Below, one piece after another: positions 7,806 through 16,413 of a stretch of DNA of 64,000 nt. The position numbers were made by a program, and so were the translations under genes. This stretch comes from Undibacterium_A arcticum (lineage in GTDB: Bacteria; Pseudomonadota; Gammaproteobacteria; Burkholderiales; Burkholderiaceae_D): assembly GCF_042660705.1 (NCBI RefSeq), contig NZ_JBHSUQ010000002.1; one strand, 5' to 3'. The stretch's first letter is position 1. Every line of letters begins with the position of its first letter. Below the pieces are notes generated by a model. The model saw nothing but the letters and a program-made list of their open reading frames with translations. It was not told where the DNA came from and did no database searches.

Positions 7806-9740
7806 CTAACGAGGCTGAGTAACGACATCGACCAGAGCCGGCAGGCCGCTTTTGACCACTGCCAGCGCGCGCGCAATTGCTGGGCCCAGCAAGGCAGGAT
7901 CGGTGATAGGCCCCTCAGCCCATACCCCCATGCTCTTGGCCATCGTCGCGTAATCGACGTATGGCTCTTCAACAAGGGTGCCGATGCGCCAACTGGTAGC
8001 ATCGCGATCGCGCCGCGTTCCCATGCGTTGCAAATGCATAGTTTCCTGATGCCAGGCGCGGTTATTGTGCATGATCGTCAGCAGCGGAATCTTGTGATGC
8101 GCCAGTGTCCACAATACCGTCGGCACCATCAGCAACTCGCCGTCGGTCTGAATATTCACTGCCAGCCGGCCCTCGCTCTTGCAAGCAAGCGCCGCACCGG
8201 CAGCCGCCGGCAAAGCGTAACCGATACCGTAGCCGCCGGAGCCACCGATAAACTGTTTGAACTCGGTGAACTCCCACAGCAGTTGCGGCCAGTTACTTCC
8301 GAATTGCGAATCTGATACCAGCGACCATTTCGGCTCGTTCTTGATCTGATTCCAGATTTCCATGCATAGACGCGCGGTACTGATCGGACTGGCGTCCCAG
8401 CCTGCCGTGGCCCGCTTGCGTGCATCGTTATGCATTTCCAGCCATGCATCGCTCATCGGTTTTTTGCGAGCTACGATCGCCGAGCTGTTGCCGCCGGTAA
8501 GCTTCTTGATAGCGGCGATCAGTGATGGCAACGTGGTCTGCGCGTCGGCGCCGACTGTGATATCGGCGGCGTAATAACGTTCGACATCGCCGTAATTCGA
8601 TTTTTGATACAGGTAATTGGCACTGATCGACAGCACCTTGGCATCGGGTTTGGCGACACGCGATCCGGGACGGCCCGGTATATCGGCGATTCTGTTGATC
8701 AGTCCCCAGAGATCGCCCACTTCTAGCGCCAGAATCACATCGGCGTTTTTGATCAACGCCCCACGGCGGGCCGACTGCTGAAGATAATGCGTGGTCGGGA
8801 AATTCATGCGCCCGTACAGATCGATCACCGGCGCATTCAGACTCTCTGCCAGTTTCACCAGCAAATCCATGCCTTCCTGATTGCGCGCGGCGCGGTCGAC
8901 TGCGATCACCGGATGGGTCGCATCAACCAGAATCCGGGCGATGCGCGCGACTGTTTCGGAATCGCCTTCCGGCGGCGCCACCTGCACCAGCTTCGGAATC
9001 TTCAATGCCCGCCGGTTTTCTATCGGATTTTCCTGCAACTCGCCGTCGGCGACGATCAAGACCGGCGCCATCGGCGGCGTGGTTGCCAGCGCCCGCGCCC
9101 GCATGAAGGACTCGGCATAATTTTGCAGCGAGCCCGGTGCATCATCCCACTTGACCATATCGCGCACCATCGCGCCCATATCGACCGCGGTGTGAATCCA
9201 TTCGACGCCGGGCCGGCGCTTGCTAGCGTCAACCGTATTGCCGACTATGACCATGACCGGCACCCGGTCGCACCACGCGTTATAAATCGCCATCGACGCG
9301 TGCTGCAAACCGACCACCGCGTGCACCATCGCGCCCATCGGCTTGCCGGCCATCTTGGCATAACCGTGCGCAATGCCCACCGCCGCCTCTTCATGGCAGC
9401 AGACAATCAGCTGCGGTGATTTGTTATCGCCGTAATTGACGATAGATTCCTGCAAGCCGCGTAATGAAGACGCGGTCATGATCGCCACGTATTCGAGATC
9501 GGCTTCGCGCATCACATCAACCATGAAATCCGAACCGGGGTTGGCGATATGCGCACCCAGTTCAGCCATCGGCTGACCGCCCGATCCCATGGTTTCTGCC
9601 GCGACCGTTTGCGAAGAAGGCCCATGCGCCGAAGCAGGTTTGGGGCCAATGGTTTGCGCCACGCTTTCGGTCGGCGCAACCAACGCGACCGAACCCGCTG
9701 CGGCACCGGCGCCGGCTACCAGCGCACCCTTCAAAGCCAC
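7806..9740 (-). CDS. Thiamine-diphosphate-dependent enzyme with Tat-like leader
   Basis: Full-length three-domain TPP enzyme of the acetolactate synthase/benzoylformate decarboxylase/pyruvate oxidase superfamily. The PYR-domain Glu is in CCHEEAAVGIAHGYA. The TPP/Mg motif is TDGELLMVPTVLW followed by HNN, a variant of the usual GDG...NN. GGSGGYGIGYALP precedes it. The N-terminus is unusual: an Ala/Gly-rich hydrophobic stretch and a Gln-rich linker, preceded in frame by KKRNLADVALKG, which resembles a twin-arginine leader. The only ATG upstream (about 9764) is one base out of frame, so either translation starts at the GTG at 9740 or there is an indel. The substrate is unknown; pairing with cytochrome c suggests oxidative decarboxylation of a 2-oxo acid outside the cytoplasm. 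Confidence 0.85.
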   Translation of the reverse strand: MALKGALVAGAGAAAGSVALVAPTESVAQTIGPKPASAHGPSSQTVAAETMGSGGQPMAELGAHIANPGSDFMVDVMREADLEYVAIMTASSLRGLQESIVNYGDNKSPQLIVCCHEEAAVGIAHGYAKMAGKPMGAMVHAVVGLQHASMAIYNAWCDRVPVMVIVGNTVDASKRRPGVEWIHTAVDMGAMVRDMVKWDDAPGSLQNYAESFMRARALATTPPMAPVLIVADGELQENPIENRRALKIPKLVQVAPPEGDSETVARIARILVDATHPVIAVDRAARNQEGMDLLVKLAESLNAPVIDLYGRMNFPTTHYLQQSARRGALIKNADVILALEVGDLWGLINRIADIPGRPGSRVAKPDAKVLSISANYLYQKSNYGDVERYYAADITVGADAQTTLPSLIAAIKKLTGGNSSAIVARKKPMSDAWLEMHNDARKRATAGWDASPISTARLCMEIWNQIKNEPKWSLVSDSQFGSNWPQLLWEFTEFKQFIGGSGGYGIGYALPAAAGAALACKSEGRLAVNIQTDGELLMVPTVLWTLAHHKIPLLTIMHNNRAWHQETMHLQRMGTRRDRDATSWRIGTLVEEPYVDYATMAKSMGVWAEGPITDPALLGPAIARALAVVKSGLPALVDVVTQPR

Positions 9741-10136
9741 GTCGGCCAGATTCCTTTTCTTGCATATTGTTCTCCGTGTGTTGTTTGGTTTGTTTGGTGA
9801 TGCCGCCTACCGACCGGCACGCGACGGTTGGGACGAACTGGAACTTAGGTGCTGAAAGCAGAGGGATGCGCCGATAAAACGCCGATGGCGCGGGTGCCCG
9901 CGGTAAGGACGATTGAGCGATTTGAATCGCCCGAAATTTGAATATTTTTATGCAAAATTTGTCTCCATCGATGAACATTTTGCCTCTAATGTGCAAATTT
10001 ATTCTTAGTTAATAAGTTTCCAAATCCCGAAAAAACGACTATGCCTATGGCTGTAGGTATTTGCCCGCCAATCCCGCCTTATGCCTGTCACCCGCTTTTG
10101 TCGATAGGACGGGCAGGTTTCAGCGTAGTACGCACA
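9741..10136. other. Upstream region of the TPP-enzyme operon
   Basis: About 400 bases without a credible gene. The first 30 bases encode the out-of-frame leader of the TPP enzyme. The stretch 9930-10020 is AT-rich, with AAATTTG and GCAAATTT half-sites in opposite orientation, and is the likely promoter region. No particular regulator can be assigned. Confidence 0.4.
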
Positions 10137-10794
10137 TCAGGTAAAAACCGCCTGCCGCTTACCCCGGATCGAAGCCAGCCCCTCGCGCGCATCGGCACTT
10201 GAAAATCTCTGTATTTCAGCATGCAGCGAAACTTCAAATGCCGGCCATGCCATGCGCAGCCAATGATTCAGTGCCCGCTTGGTATGCATCTGCGCCGCCT
10301 GGCTACCCGCAGCGAGGCACGCAGCAATCGCCAGTGCTTCCTGCTGCAGCCGGTCGGCCTCCACACAACAGTTGACCAACTGGCTTTGCGAGCAGCGATG
10401 GAAATATCGGCCAGCAGCGCCACTGCGAGGCCAGCGCCAACCGCAGCACCGTTAATCGCAGAGACAATCGGCTTGTCGCAATCCAGCAAGCCCTGAACCA
10501 GCTCGCGCGCTTCATGCATCACCCGCGGCCGCGCCGCTTCGCTTCGCTGTCCAGCATGTCCTGCACCATCTCCAGGTCCCCGCCTGCACAAAATGCCTTG
10601 CCTTCACTACGTACCAGGATGGCGCGCACTTTTGGATGGACATTCAGCGTGCGCCAGATCGATGCCAGTGCGCCATGGCCGGCGGCGTCGGTCACCGGCA
10701 TGCCGCTAGCGGACTGGAAAATTACATGGGCAACGCCCGTATCATCAAGCTCGATTCGGAAATTGTCGGTCGCGACCGTAATCAATGTACTCAT
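10137..10794 (-). pseudogene. Enoyl-CoA hydratase/isomerase, frameshifted with internal deletion
   Basis: Crotonase-fold protein. The first 85 residues (MSTLITVATDNFRIELDD... SEGKAFCAGGDLEMVQDML) carry the first oxyanion-hole motif. After a frameshift near 10550, the segment PIVSAINGAAVGAGLAVALLADISIAA carries the second. About 50-60 family residues are then missing, and the C-terminal part (EADRLQQEALAIAACLA...) follows in another frame to the stop at 10137. The catalytic Glu region normally between these parts is lost. The gene is about 220 codons against a usual 260 and cannot make an active enzyme. It shows that real deletions, not only single-base errors, exist in this region. Confidence 0.8.
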
Positions 10795-11130
10795 CTGGCC
10801 GCTTTGGCAAGCCAGAATTGTTGTTGGAGAAGCAGACTGACGCGATAGCGCTCGCTACGGTAAACCAGGAACAGGTTGTCGATCAATGGCGTCACCAGAT
10901 CCGCGTCTCATTAGCCGTAGCGACATGGCCATCCGGATTCCTCGCAGGGTAGCGCAAGCGTTTGTGAGGTTGAGTGGAGCGGAAAACGGCTTCCGTATTA
11001 TCGAAGCGTAAGCGCAGCAGCAACTATTTTCAGTATTCGCATGACGACATCAACGGAGCGAGCGGGATCAAGTAGTGAACTGGGCGTGGGCTCAGGCCCA
11101 TCCCTGCTTGCCCGCTCGGACCGGCGAAAA
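10795..11130. other. Intergenic region
   Basis: About 340 bases between the enoyl-CoA hydratase remnant and the porin 3' end. An imperfect stem (GAGCGAGCGGG with CCCGCTCGG, about 11057-11121) lies downstream of the porin stop and may help end its transcript. Nothing else is recognised. Confidence 0.4.
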
Positions 11131-12280
11131 TTAAAAGGCGTGGCGTATGCCGGTTGCAATAACGTTTTGGGCCGAATTGCTCGATGTGCCTGCCTGAAAC
11201 ATCTGCGCCAGTTGATTAGGACCACTAACCCGCTGATACCCATCGACGATGTATATATTTGTGCGTTTTGATAGGGAATAAGTAAATGTCAGGCCTAAGG
11301 TATTCCATCGCGAACTTTCCTGGCGAGACTGATATGCACCGGCGGTTATGGATATGGGGTCGCTCAGTTTATAAGTGCCACCGAGTTCAAGTGTTTTAAG
11401 TGCACTATTTACGCCTCTGAACTGCAGAACCACATCCGAAAATGTAGCAGTATAAGACATGTTTCCAACAGTGTAACGCCCGCCAAGGACATAGATATCC
11501 TGCTTGTCCACTGCGAAGGCGGTTGCGGTAGTGACCGGTGTATTGAAAAGCCGAGTTGTCCCAATGCCCAAGTTGGCACTTAGTGGCGAAAGTGTCACAC
11601 CCCGAAGGCTCTCATAAGAGCCGACTATTACCAGTTCAGGCGTACGATATACGCTCTCTAGTCCGATTGCTCTACCTTGGTTAGTGGTCGCATTTGCGTT
11701 GCCGAACGAATAGAAGGAACGGAAAAGGAAGTTACCGAAATTCGGCGAGGAATATTTAACCATGCTCGCCAATTGGCTGCCACCGATGCGATCCAGATTA
11801 CCCGGATGTAGAGTGAAAATCAGGCCATTTCCACATAGCGCTGTTACCGAACATTGATCAGGTGCAAATTCGTCGTTACGGCCAATCATTATTGTACCCA
11901 GCGTTCCGCTGCTTAAGCCGACCCAGGCGTTTGCTGAACATCGAGGTTCCTTGGCCGCCTACACCGGTGTCGACTGCCACGTGCTCAGCGAGCGAAAAAA
12001 TTGCCTTATCGCCGTCGCCGAGGTCTTCCGCACCGCGAAAACCGATAAAGCTAGGATAGTCGAGTGAAGACTGGACTCTTGCTACAGAACCGCCCACACC
12101 TTTTACCGCACTATTATTGATATCCGCTACGCCAACACTTAGTACCCCGAACATCTCTACATTTGTTTGCGCAGATACCCCAACTGCAAAACTAGCGAGC
12201 AACGCTCCGGTAAATAATTTAAAAATGAATCGAGCGGCTATACCTCTCGATTTTAATATGCGTGCGATTGCCTTCGACAT
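11131..12280 (-). pseudogene. Gram-negative trimeric porin, one frameshift
   Basis: Burkholderia-type general porin forming a 16-stranded outer-membrane channel. The first part (12280-11876) has a signal peptide ending in SFAVGVSAQ and the typical start TNVEMFGVLSVGV. The frame then shifts by one base near 11930-11950, where FSKR should continue as NAWVGLSSGTLG. The second part runs to 11131 and ends in RHAF, with the C-terminal Phe that BAM recognises. Joined, it has about 380 residues, normal for the family. Only one indel separates it from a working gene, so a sequencing error is possible. Confidence 0.85.
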
Positions 12281-12452
12281 TGTGATCTCCTCTGTTTTTT
12301 TATGGTGCGTGGCTTGATGCCGCGCTAATTTTAATGCCAGGTTACTGGCTCTATTTCGTAAGCTCTATGGCGTGATATTTTTATCTTATATTTCGTATAT
12401 GAATATGTAATCCTTTCGTGAAGCTGAAGCGGCTATTCTAGGCAGCGAATTT

Positions 12453-12650
12453 TCAGTGTTCGCGTCCCGCGTAGCGGGAGAACAGTCCGGCCATCCGGTT
12501 GCTTGCAAAGTGCTTGTTCCAGAGATCAATGAAGCTGTCGCTACAATCTAGCTTGGCCCGAATGTCGGCACGTCCTTTCCTCGCGTTGACCTGCTGTTTA
12601 AGTTCCATGCGCTCGCTGTCAGTAAGTTTCATCACGTCCTCCATGGACAT
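12453..12650 (-). pseudogene. IS630-type transposase N-terminal remnant
   Basis: A 65-residue frame MSMEDVMKLTDSERMELKQQVNARKGRADIRAK... that resembles the helix-turn-helix start of IS630-group transposases (TxxERxELxxxVxARKxRAD), with an apparent internal deletion before the FIDLWNKHFASNRMAGLFSRYAGRE segment. No DDE domain follows. It lies between the porin promoter region and the MFS gene. The assignment is by motif only. Confidence 0.45.
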
Positions 12651-12682
12651 GGGTATACTTCTTTTTTAACAGTTACAGTCCA

Positions 12683-14113
12683 CTACTTGTGATGTTCAGC
12701 GATTACGGCGGCCGTATCGAGTGCGTGCTGGGTCTGTACGCGCGTAAGCGCGTGCTGTACGCGCGGCAGCGCGTAGCGCCCGATCGCAAAGACACACGCC
12801 GCGGCGGCTATCGAACTCAATCCGACAAAGACGAACAATGTGGAAATCTCGGTGCCGGCGGCGAGCAGCGTGCCCCCAAGAACAGGACCCACAATGGCGC
12901 CGACGCGGCCCACGCCGAGGCTCCAGCCCAAGCCAGTCGCACGCACCGATGTGTGGTAGAAGCTGGCGCAAAGCCCCGTGGTGCACATCTGCGAACCAAG
13001 GCTCAGTGCGCCGGCGACGAAGGTCAACGCGCACAGCGCCGGACCGGACGTGCCCACCTGGCCGATCGAGGCAATGGCAACGGCGCCGAGCGCGAAGGCG
13101 GAGGCGATTGGCTTCGCGGGTCCAAAGCGATCGGCAAGCCGGCCGACGATCAGACATCCGAACACGGAGCCAAGATTCAACGTGACCGCAGCGGTGACTG
13201 CAGTCTGTATCGAAAGACCGCTCTGACGCGCGAAGACCGGAATCCAGCTGGCCAGAAAGTAGGTCATCAGAAGGCCCATAAAATACGTCGCCCACAACAG
13301 GAACGTGCCGACGGCCTTACCATCGTTGAACAGTCGGACCACCGATGCGCTCGCCTCTGGCGCGGTCGTCGAAAGACTGCCGTTCCACGCATCAGCGCAA
13401 TTCATGCGGCGAAGAATGCGTTCGATGGCTGCGCGGTTCTTTCTCAATGCGAAGAAGCGCACCGATTCCGGTGCGAAGGCCACGAAAAACGGCAGCAGCA
13501 AAAGCGGAAGGACGCCGCCAGCGATAAAGACGCTGGGCCACCCAAATGCAGGGATCAGCTTTGCGGATGCGATGCCGCCGAGCACTGCGCCCATCGGGAA
13601 TCCACAGAACATCACCGCCACCAGAGTGGTGCGTAGCCGCTTTGGCGCGTACTCGGCGGTCAAAGCAACGAAAAGTGGCACCCCGCCCCCCAGACCCAGG
13701 CCGGTTGCAAAGCGAATTGCGCTCAGCTGGAATATCGAATCGGCCAACGGCGTGATCAGCGAACCCACCGCCAACAAGACGATGGCCAGCAATAGAGTTG
13801 GCCTTCTTCCAAACCTATCGCCGGCCATGCCGAACAAGATTGCGCCCACCAAGCCTCCAAAAAGGCCTGCGCCAAATACCATTCCAAATGCGTGCGGTGG
13901 GATGTGCCAACTGGCTGCGATTTCCGGGGCGACGAACGCAATCGACTGCGTGTCGAAGCCATCGAACATGGCCACCAGTGTGCACAGCACGATGATCGTG
14001 ACCTGAAATCGACTCACCGGATTTGCGTCGATGACGGCTTCGAGATTTAGCTTTCGGTAGGTTTCATGATTGCTTTCTGCTGCGCGAGCATGGTTTGCAT
14101 GCTGGGACAGCAT
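12683..14113 (-). CDS. AAHS-family MFS aromatic acid:H+ symporter
   Basis: A 476-residue, 12-helix MFS transporter in the inner membrane. The AAHS group (PcaK, BenK, MhpT) imports benzoate-like acids. Signature features are LCTLVAMFDGFDTQSIAFVAPEI in helix 1 with the DGFD motif essential in PcaK, the GDRFGRRPTLL loop 2-3 motif, and the GRLADRFGP loop 8-9 repeat. The assigned start ATG (14113) lies inside a 29-bp inverted repeat at the junction with the SDR fragment, so the true N-terminus may have been replaced; family similarity begins around LNLEAVIDANPVSRF. It runs away from the Rieske operon and could feed it with substrate. Confidence 0.85.
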   Translation of the reverse strand: MLSQHANHARAAESNHETYRKLNLEAVIDANPVSRFQVTIIVLCTLVAMFDGFDTQSIAFVAPEIAASWHIPPHAFGMVFGAGLFGGLVGAILFGMAGDRFGRRPTLLLAIVLLAVGSLITPLADSIFQLSAIRFATGLGLGGGVPLFVALTAEYAPKRLRTTLVAVMFCGFPMGAVLGGIASAKLIPAFGWPSVFIAGGVLPLLLLPFFVAFAPESVRFFALRKNRAAIERILRRMNCADAWNGSLSTTAPEASASVVRLFNDGKAVGTFLLWATYFMGLLMTYFLASWIPVFARQSGLSIQTAVTAAVTLNLGSVFGCLIVGRLADRFGPAKPIASAFALGAVAIASIGQVGTSGPALCALTFVAGALSLGSQMCTTGLCASFYHTSVRATGLGWSLGVGRVGAIVGPVLGGTLLAAGTEISTLFVFVGLSSIAAAACVFAIGRYALPRVQHALTRVQTQHALDTAAVIAEHHK

Positions 14114-14120
14114 GCAAACC
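14092..14120. repeat. Perfect inverted repeat at a gene junction
   Basis: Arms of 12 bp (GGTTTGCATGCT and its complement) around a 5-base centre. It lies exactly where the SDR fragment ends and the MFS frame begins; both frames read through an arm. There is no T-run, so it does not look like a terminator. Confidence 0.7.
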
Positions 14121-14360
14121 AGTGAGTCGAATTTTTTTAACGAGGCTCTCTGCCGCTTCCGGGTTCTGGAAAGGGTTAATGTAGACCTTCCATTCGCGCT
14201 GCGCCAGCAACCGTGCAGTCGCCGCTTCTATCCCGCGACTGTTGTCCGTGATGAGGACACTCTTGGCAGTTACGTTAAGTAACCACGCGCCTCTTCTTCC
14301 CTGATGACTTTGCAGGTCTTGCTGATGAAGATACCGTATTCCACTTTGAAGTCGAATCAT
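14120..14360 (-). pseudogene. Short-chain dehydrogenase N-terminal fragment
   Basis: About 55 residues from SVLITDNSRGIEAATARLLAQREW match the first Rossmann strand, glycine motif and second strand of SDR oxidoreductases (normally GGSRGIGxAxAxxLA). Here GGS is DNS and the last Gly of GxxxGIG is Glu, so nucleotide binding would be damaged even in this part. The remaining about 190 residues, with the YxxxK active site, are gone. The fragment ends at the inverted repeat 14092-14120. Confidence 0.7.
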
Positions 14361-14557
14361 TATATTTTTGTCTCCTTTTTGTCTGTTATCTAAAGGCTAA
14401 GCGCGTGGAACCCACCCCCAGCGAATGGGTTGGCGATCCGCGTCCAGCCAACGATGAGGGCAAGTGTAGGTTAAACAAACAGGTTAATCAAGTGATTTAG
14501 ACATACTTTTTTCACCAATTTATCCTCATTGATTTTTGAAAAATCAGGTGCTACACT

Positions 14558-14580
14558 AGTAAACCAATCGATTAAACCAC
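14558..14580. promoter_or_regulatory. Candidate operator of the Rieske operon
   Basis: AGTAAACCAATCGATTAAAC immediately before the oxygenase gene. The half AGTAAAyCAATCGAT is shared with the palindrome at 23240 upstream of the dehydrogenase gene, and CAATCGATAGATTAAATC-like sequence occurs at the start of the tetR gene. Binding by that TetR protein is an inference. Confidence 0.4.
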
Positions 14581-14592
14581 TTGGATATTACG

Positions 14593-15801
14593 ATGCCTAA
14601 GGAACCACCTGTTGCCGTTGTACGCCTTGAGAACCGCCCTTATGGCGGCTATCACAATCCGCACAGAGCCGACGACGACGGCTTCATCACCTCCGTAGGA
14701 CGGGGCACACCCGGCGGGGACTACCTGCGGCACTATTGGCATCCGTTTCTTCTTGTCTCGGAGCTGAAGGACCTGCCGATTCCAGTACGCCTGTTGGGCG
14801 AAGACCTGGTGGTGTTTCGAGACGGCTCAGGGCGCTATGGCCTCTTGCACCGACAGTGCATTCACCGGGGTGCATCGCTAGAGTACGGGATCGTTGCCGA
14901 ACGCGGCATCCGCTGCAGCTATCACGGATGGCACTTCGACGTTGATGGCAAAGTGCTGGACACGCCAGGGGAGCCACCCTCCAGCACGATCAAGGAGAAA
15001 TTCTTCCAGGGCGCGTATAAGGTACGCGAATGGCAGGGATTGTTGTTCGCTTACATGGGCCCCGCCGAGGATGAGCCCGAATTTCCGATTTACGATTCTA
15101 CCGGCTATCCGATTGACAATAAGGTTGTTCCTTACCGAATGAACCTGCCCTGTAATTGGGTTCAGATCGTCGAGAATGGGTGCGACCCGATACATAACGC
15201 GTTCTTGCACGCAATCGTCGCTGGGCAACAATTTTCACCGGTATTCAAGGTCTTGCCGCAGCTAGACTTTCCGAAAACCGCGCTCGGATTTCTGTCGATG
15301 GCAACGCGGAAAGTCGGAGACTATGTCTTCATCCGCGCAGGCGAGATCGGGCTGCCGAATTTCGGCCAGTTTCCCAATGGCTCGAACATGGCTAACCGCG
15401 AAAGTGCGGCCTTTCGCCCCTGGGTCACGCGATGGGCCGTGGCCGTGGATGATCACAATTCCTTTTACATCGGGTTTGCGAACGTCAATAGCTACAACGA
15501 TCCGGGCGGTGTGATCAAACCCGAGGAGTTCGGCGTCGATCAGTTCAACTTCATCGGACAAACGGGTGATCGGCCATACGCTGAGCGCCAACGCGAACCC
15601 GGTGACTACGACGCTCTCGTCAGCCAAGGTGCTGTGGCGAACCGGAAGGTGGAACACTTGGGCACCACGGATCGCGGCGTCGTCCTTTTCCGTCGAATGC
15701 TCGCAAATGCCATTCGGGAGGTGCAGGACGGTCAAAGCCCGCTGTACCAAAACTTTACGGGAGTGGCCCGGTACCCACGTACGCACATGAACTGGTGGTG
15801 A
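14593..15801 (+). CDS. Rieske aromatic-ring-hydroxylating oxygenase, alpha subunit
   Basis: Terminal oxygenase of the phthalate-dioxygenase-like class, acting in the cytoplasm with a reductase such as the one at 19909. The Rieske ligands are C89, H91, C108 and H111 (CIHRGASLEYG... CSYHGW). The mononuclear iron site is in ENGCDPIHNAFLHAI. The ATG at 14593 is preferred over the TTG at 14581. The frame ends RTHMNWW, but the family-like tail PTYAHELVVKVPPG continues one frame over to 15992, so an indel near 15755-15770 probably shortens the protein; both metal domains remain. It leads an operon with ridA-like and ABM genes. The substrate is unknown, probably an aromatic acid. Confidence 0.87.
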   Translation: MPKEPPVAVVRLENRPYGGYHNPHRADDDGFITSVGRGTPGGDYLRHYWHPFLLVSELKDLPIPVRLLGEDLVVFRDGSGRYGLLHRQCIHRGASLEYGIVAERGIRCSYHGWHFDVDGKVLDTPGEPPSSTIKEKFFQGAYKVREWQGLLFAYMGPAEDEPEFPIYDSTGYPIDNKVVPYRMNLPCNWVQIVENGCDPIHNAFLHAIVAGQQFSPVFKVLPQLDFPKTALGFLSMATRKVGDYVFIRAGEIGLPNFGQFPNGSNMANRESAAFRPWVTRWAVAVDDHNSFYIGFANVNSYNDPGGVIKPEEFGVDQFNFIGQTGDRPYAERQREPGDYDALVSQGAVANRKVEHLGTTDRGVVLFRRMLANAIREVQDGQSPLYQNFTGVARYPRTHMNWW

Positions 15802-15992
15802 AAGTGCCTCCTGGTGTGCTGCTCGATGACCCCAAAGCGCTGGCCGAGTTCGGTTACAACGCCGCACAGGCGTTTATCTCCAGCGATCATCTTGTAGGGG
15901 CAGAAAGAGAAGCGGCCGTTCAAGAAAAGATCAATGCTCTTGTGCGTGAACTGACACCATCTTCGGCCACCCGGACGGGCGAGGTATCATGA
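15795..15992 (+). pseudogene. Out-of-frame C-terminal tail of the Rieske oxygenase
   Basis: In this frame VKVPPGVLLDDPKALAEFGY... ELTPSSATRTGEVS follows directly from PTYAHELV encoded before 15795, with no start codon of its own except a GTG inside the oxygenase gene. Its stop overlaps the next start as ATGA, the coupling expected if the original oxygenase ended here. It is therefore read as the displaced C-terminus rather than as a separate 65-residue gene; the latter cannot be excluded. Confidence 0.6.
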
Positions 15993-16378
15993 ATATTCAA
16001 TTTGTACCCCCTCCAGAAGGCGTCAAGCGCCGGCAGTCCGATTTGGTCCTGACGGGTCCTTTGGCGTTTGCCAGCGGCATCATCGGTGCAGACATGACCA
16101 ATGACGCGGCACCGCTAGCCGAATCGGTGGAAGCGCAGGCTCGTCAGATCCTCAATAACCTGGACCGCCTCCTCTCCCCGCATAATCTAGCGCGCGGAGA
16201 TGTGGTGGCCGTGCACCTTTGGCTTAAGGACTTCCAGCGCTTTCATGATCGCCTTGAAAGGGTCTGGCCAGAGTTTTTCCCGTTAGAAAGCCTGCCTACG
16301 CGACAGACGGTAGGAGTACTCGCCTTGCCGCGTGGCGCTCTGATTAGCATGGACTTCGTCATAGCTCGCGGGCGTTGA
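15989..16378 (+). CDS. RidA/YjgF-family protein
   Basis: A 129-residue chorismate-mutase-like trimeric fold of the Rid superfamily, which removes reactive enamine/imine intermediates or, in some catabolic operons, deaminates aminomuconate-type compounds. The strands GPLAFASGIIG, LSPHNLARGDVVAVHLWLKD and LPTRQTVGVLALPRGALISMDFVIA follow the family order. The usual RidA Arg of the active site seems represented by the Arg in PTRQTV. It is translationally coupled (ATGA) to the oxygenase tail. In this operon it may process an unstable product of ring hydroxylation, perhaps of an amino-substituted substrate; that is inference. Confidence 0.8.
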   Translation: MNIQFVPPPEGVKRRQSDLVLTGPLAFASGIIGADMTNDAAPLAESVEAQARQILNNLDRLLSPHNLARGDVVAVHLWLKDFQRFHDRLERVWPEFFPLESLPTRQTVGVLALPRGALISMDFVIARGR

Positions 16379-16413
16379 CTTCTATCTCATACCAACTCAA
16401 TAAGGAACGCAAT

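Noticed and set aside
8787..9419. 210-codon plus-strand frame within the TPP enzyme
   Set aside because: Antisense shadow rich in Arg and His without homology; the TPP enzyme on the other strand is complete.
12419..12442. About 22 bases (GCGGCTATTCTAG region) shared with the VanB-like gene at 20397
   Set aside because: Too short to prove descent; could be chance or a minute remnant. No extension on either side.
12683..14006. Long plus-strand open frames opposite the MFS gene (up to 315 codons)
   Set aside because: They are GC-rich antisense shadows with Arg/Gly-rich composition and no motif, while the minus strand carries a clear 12-helix transporter.
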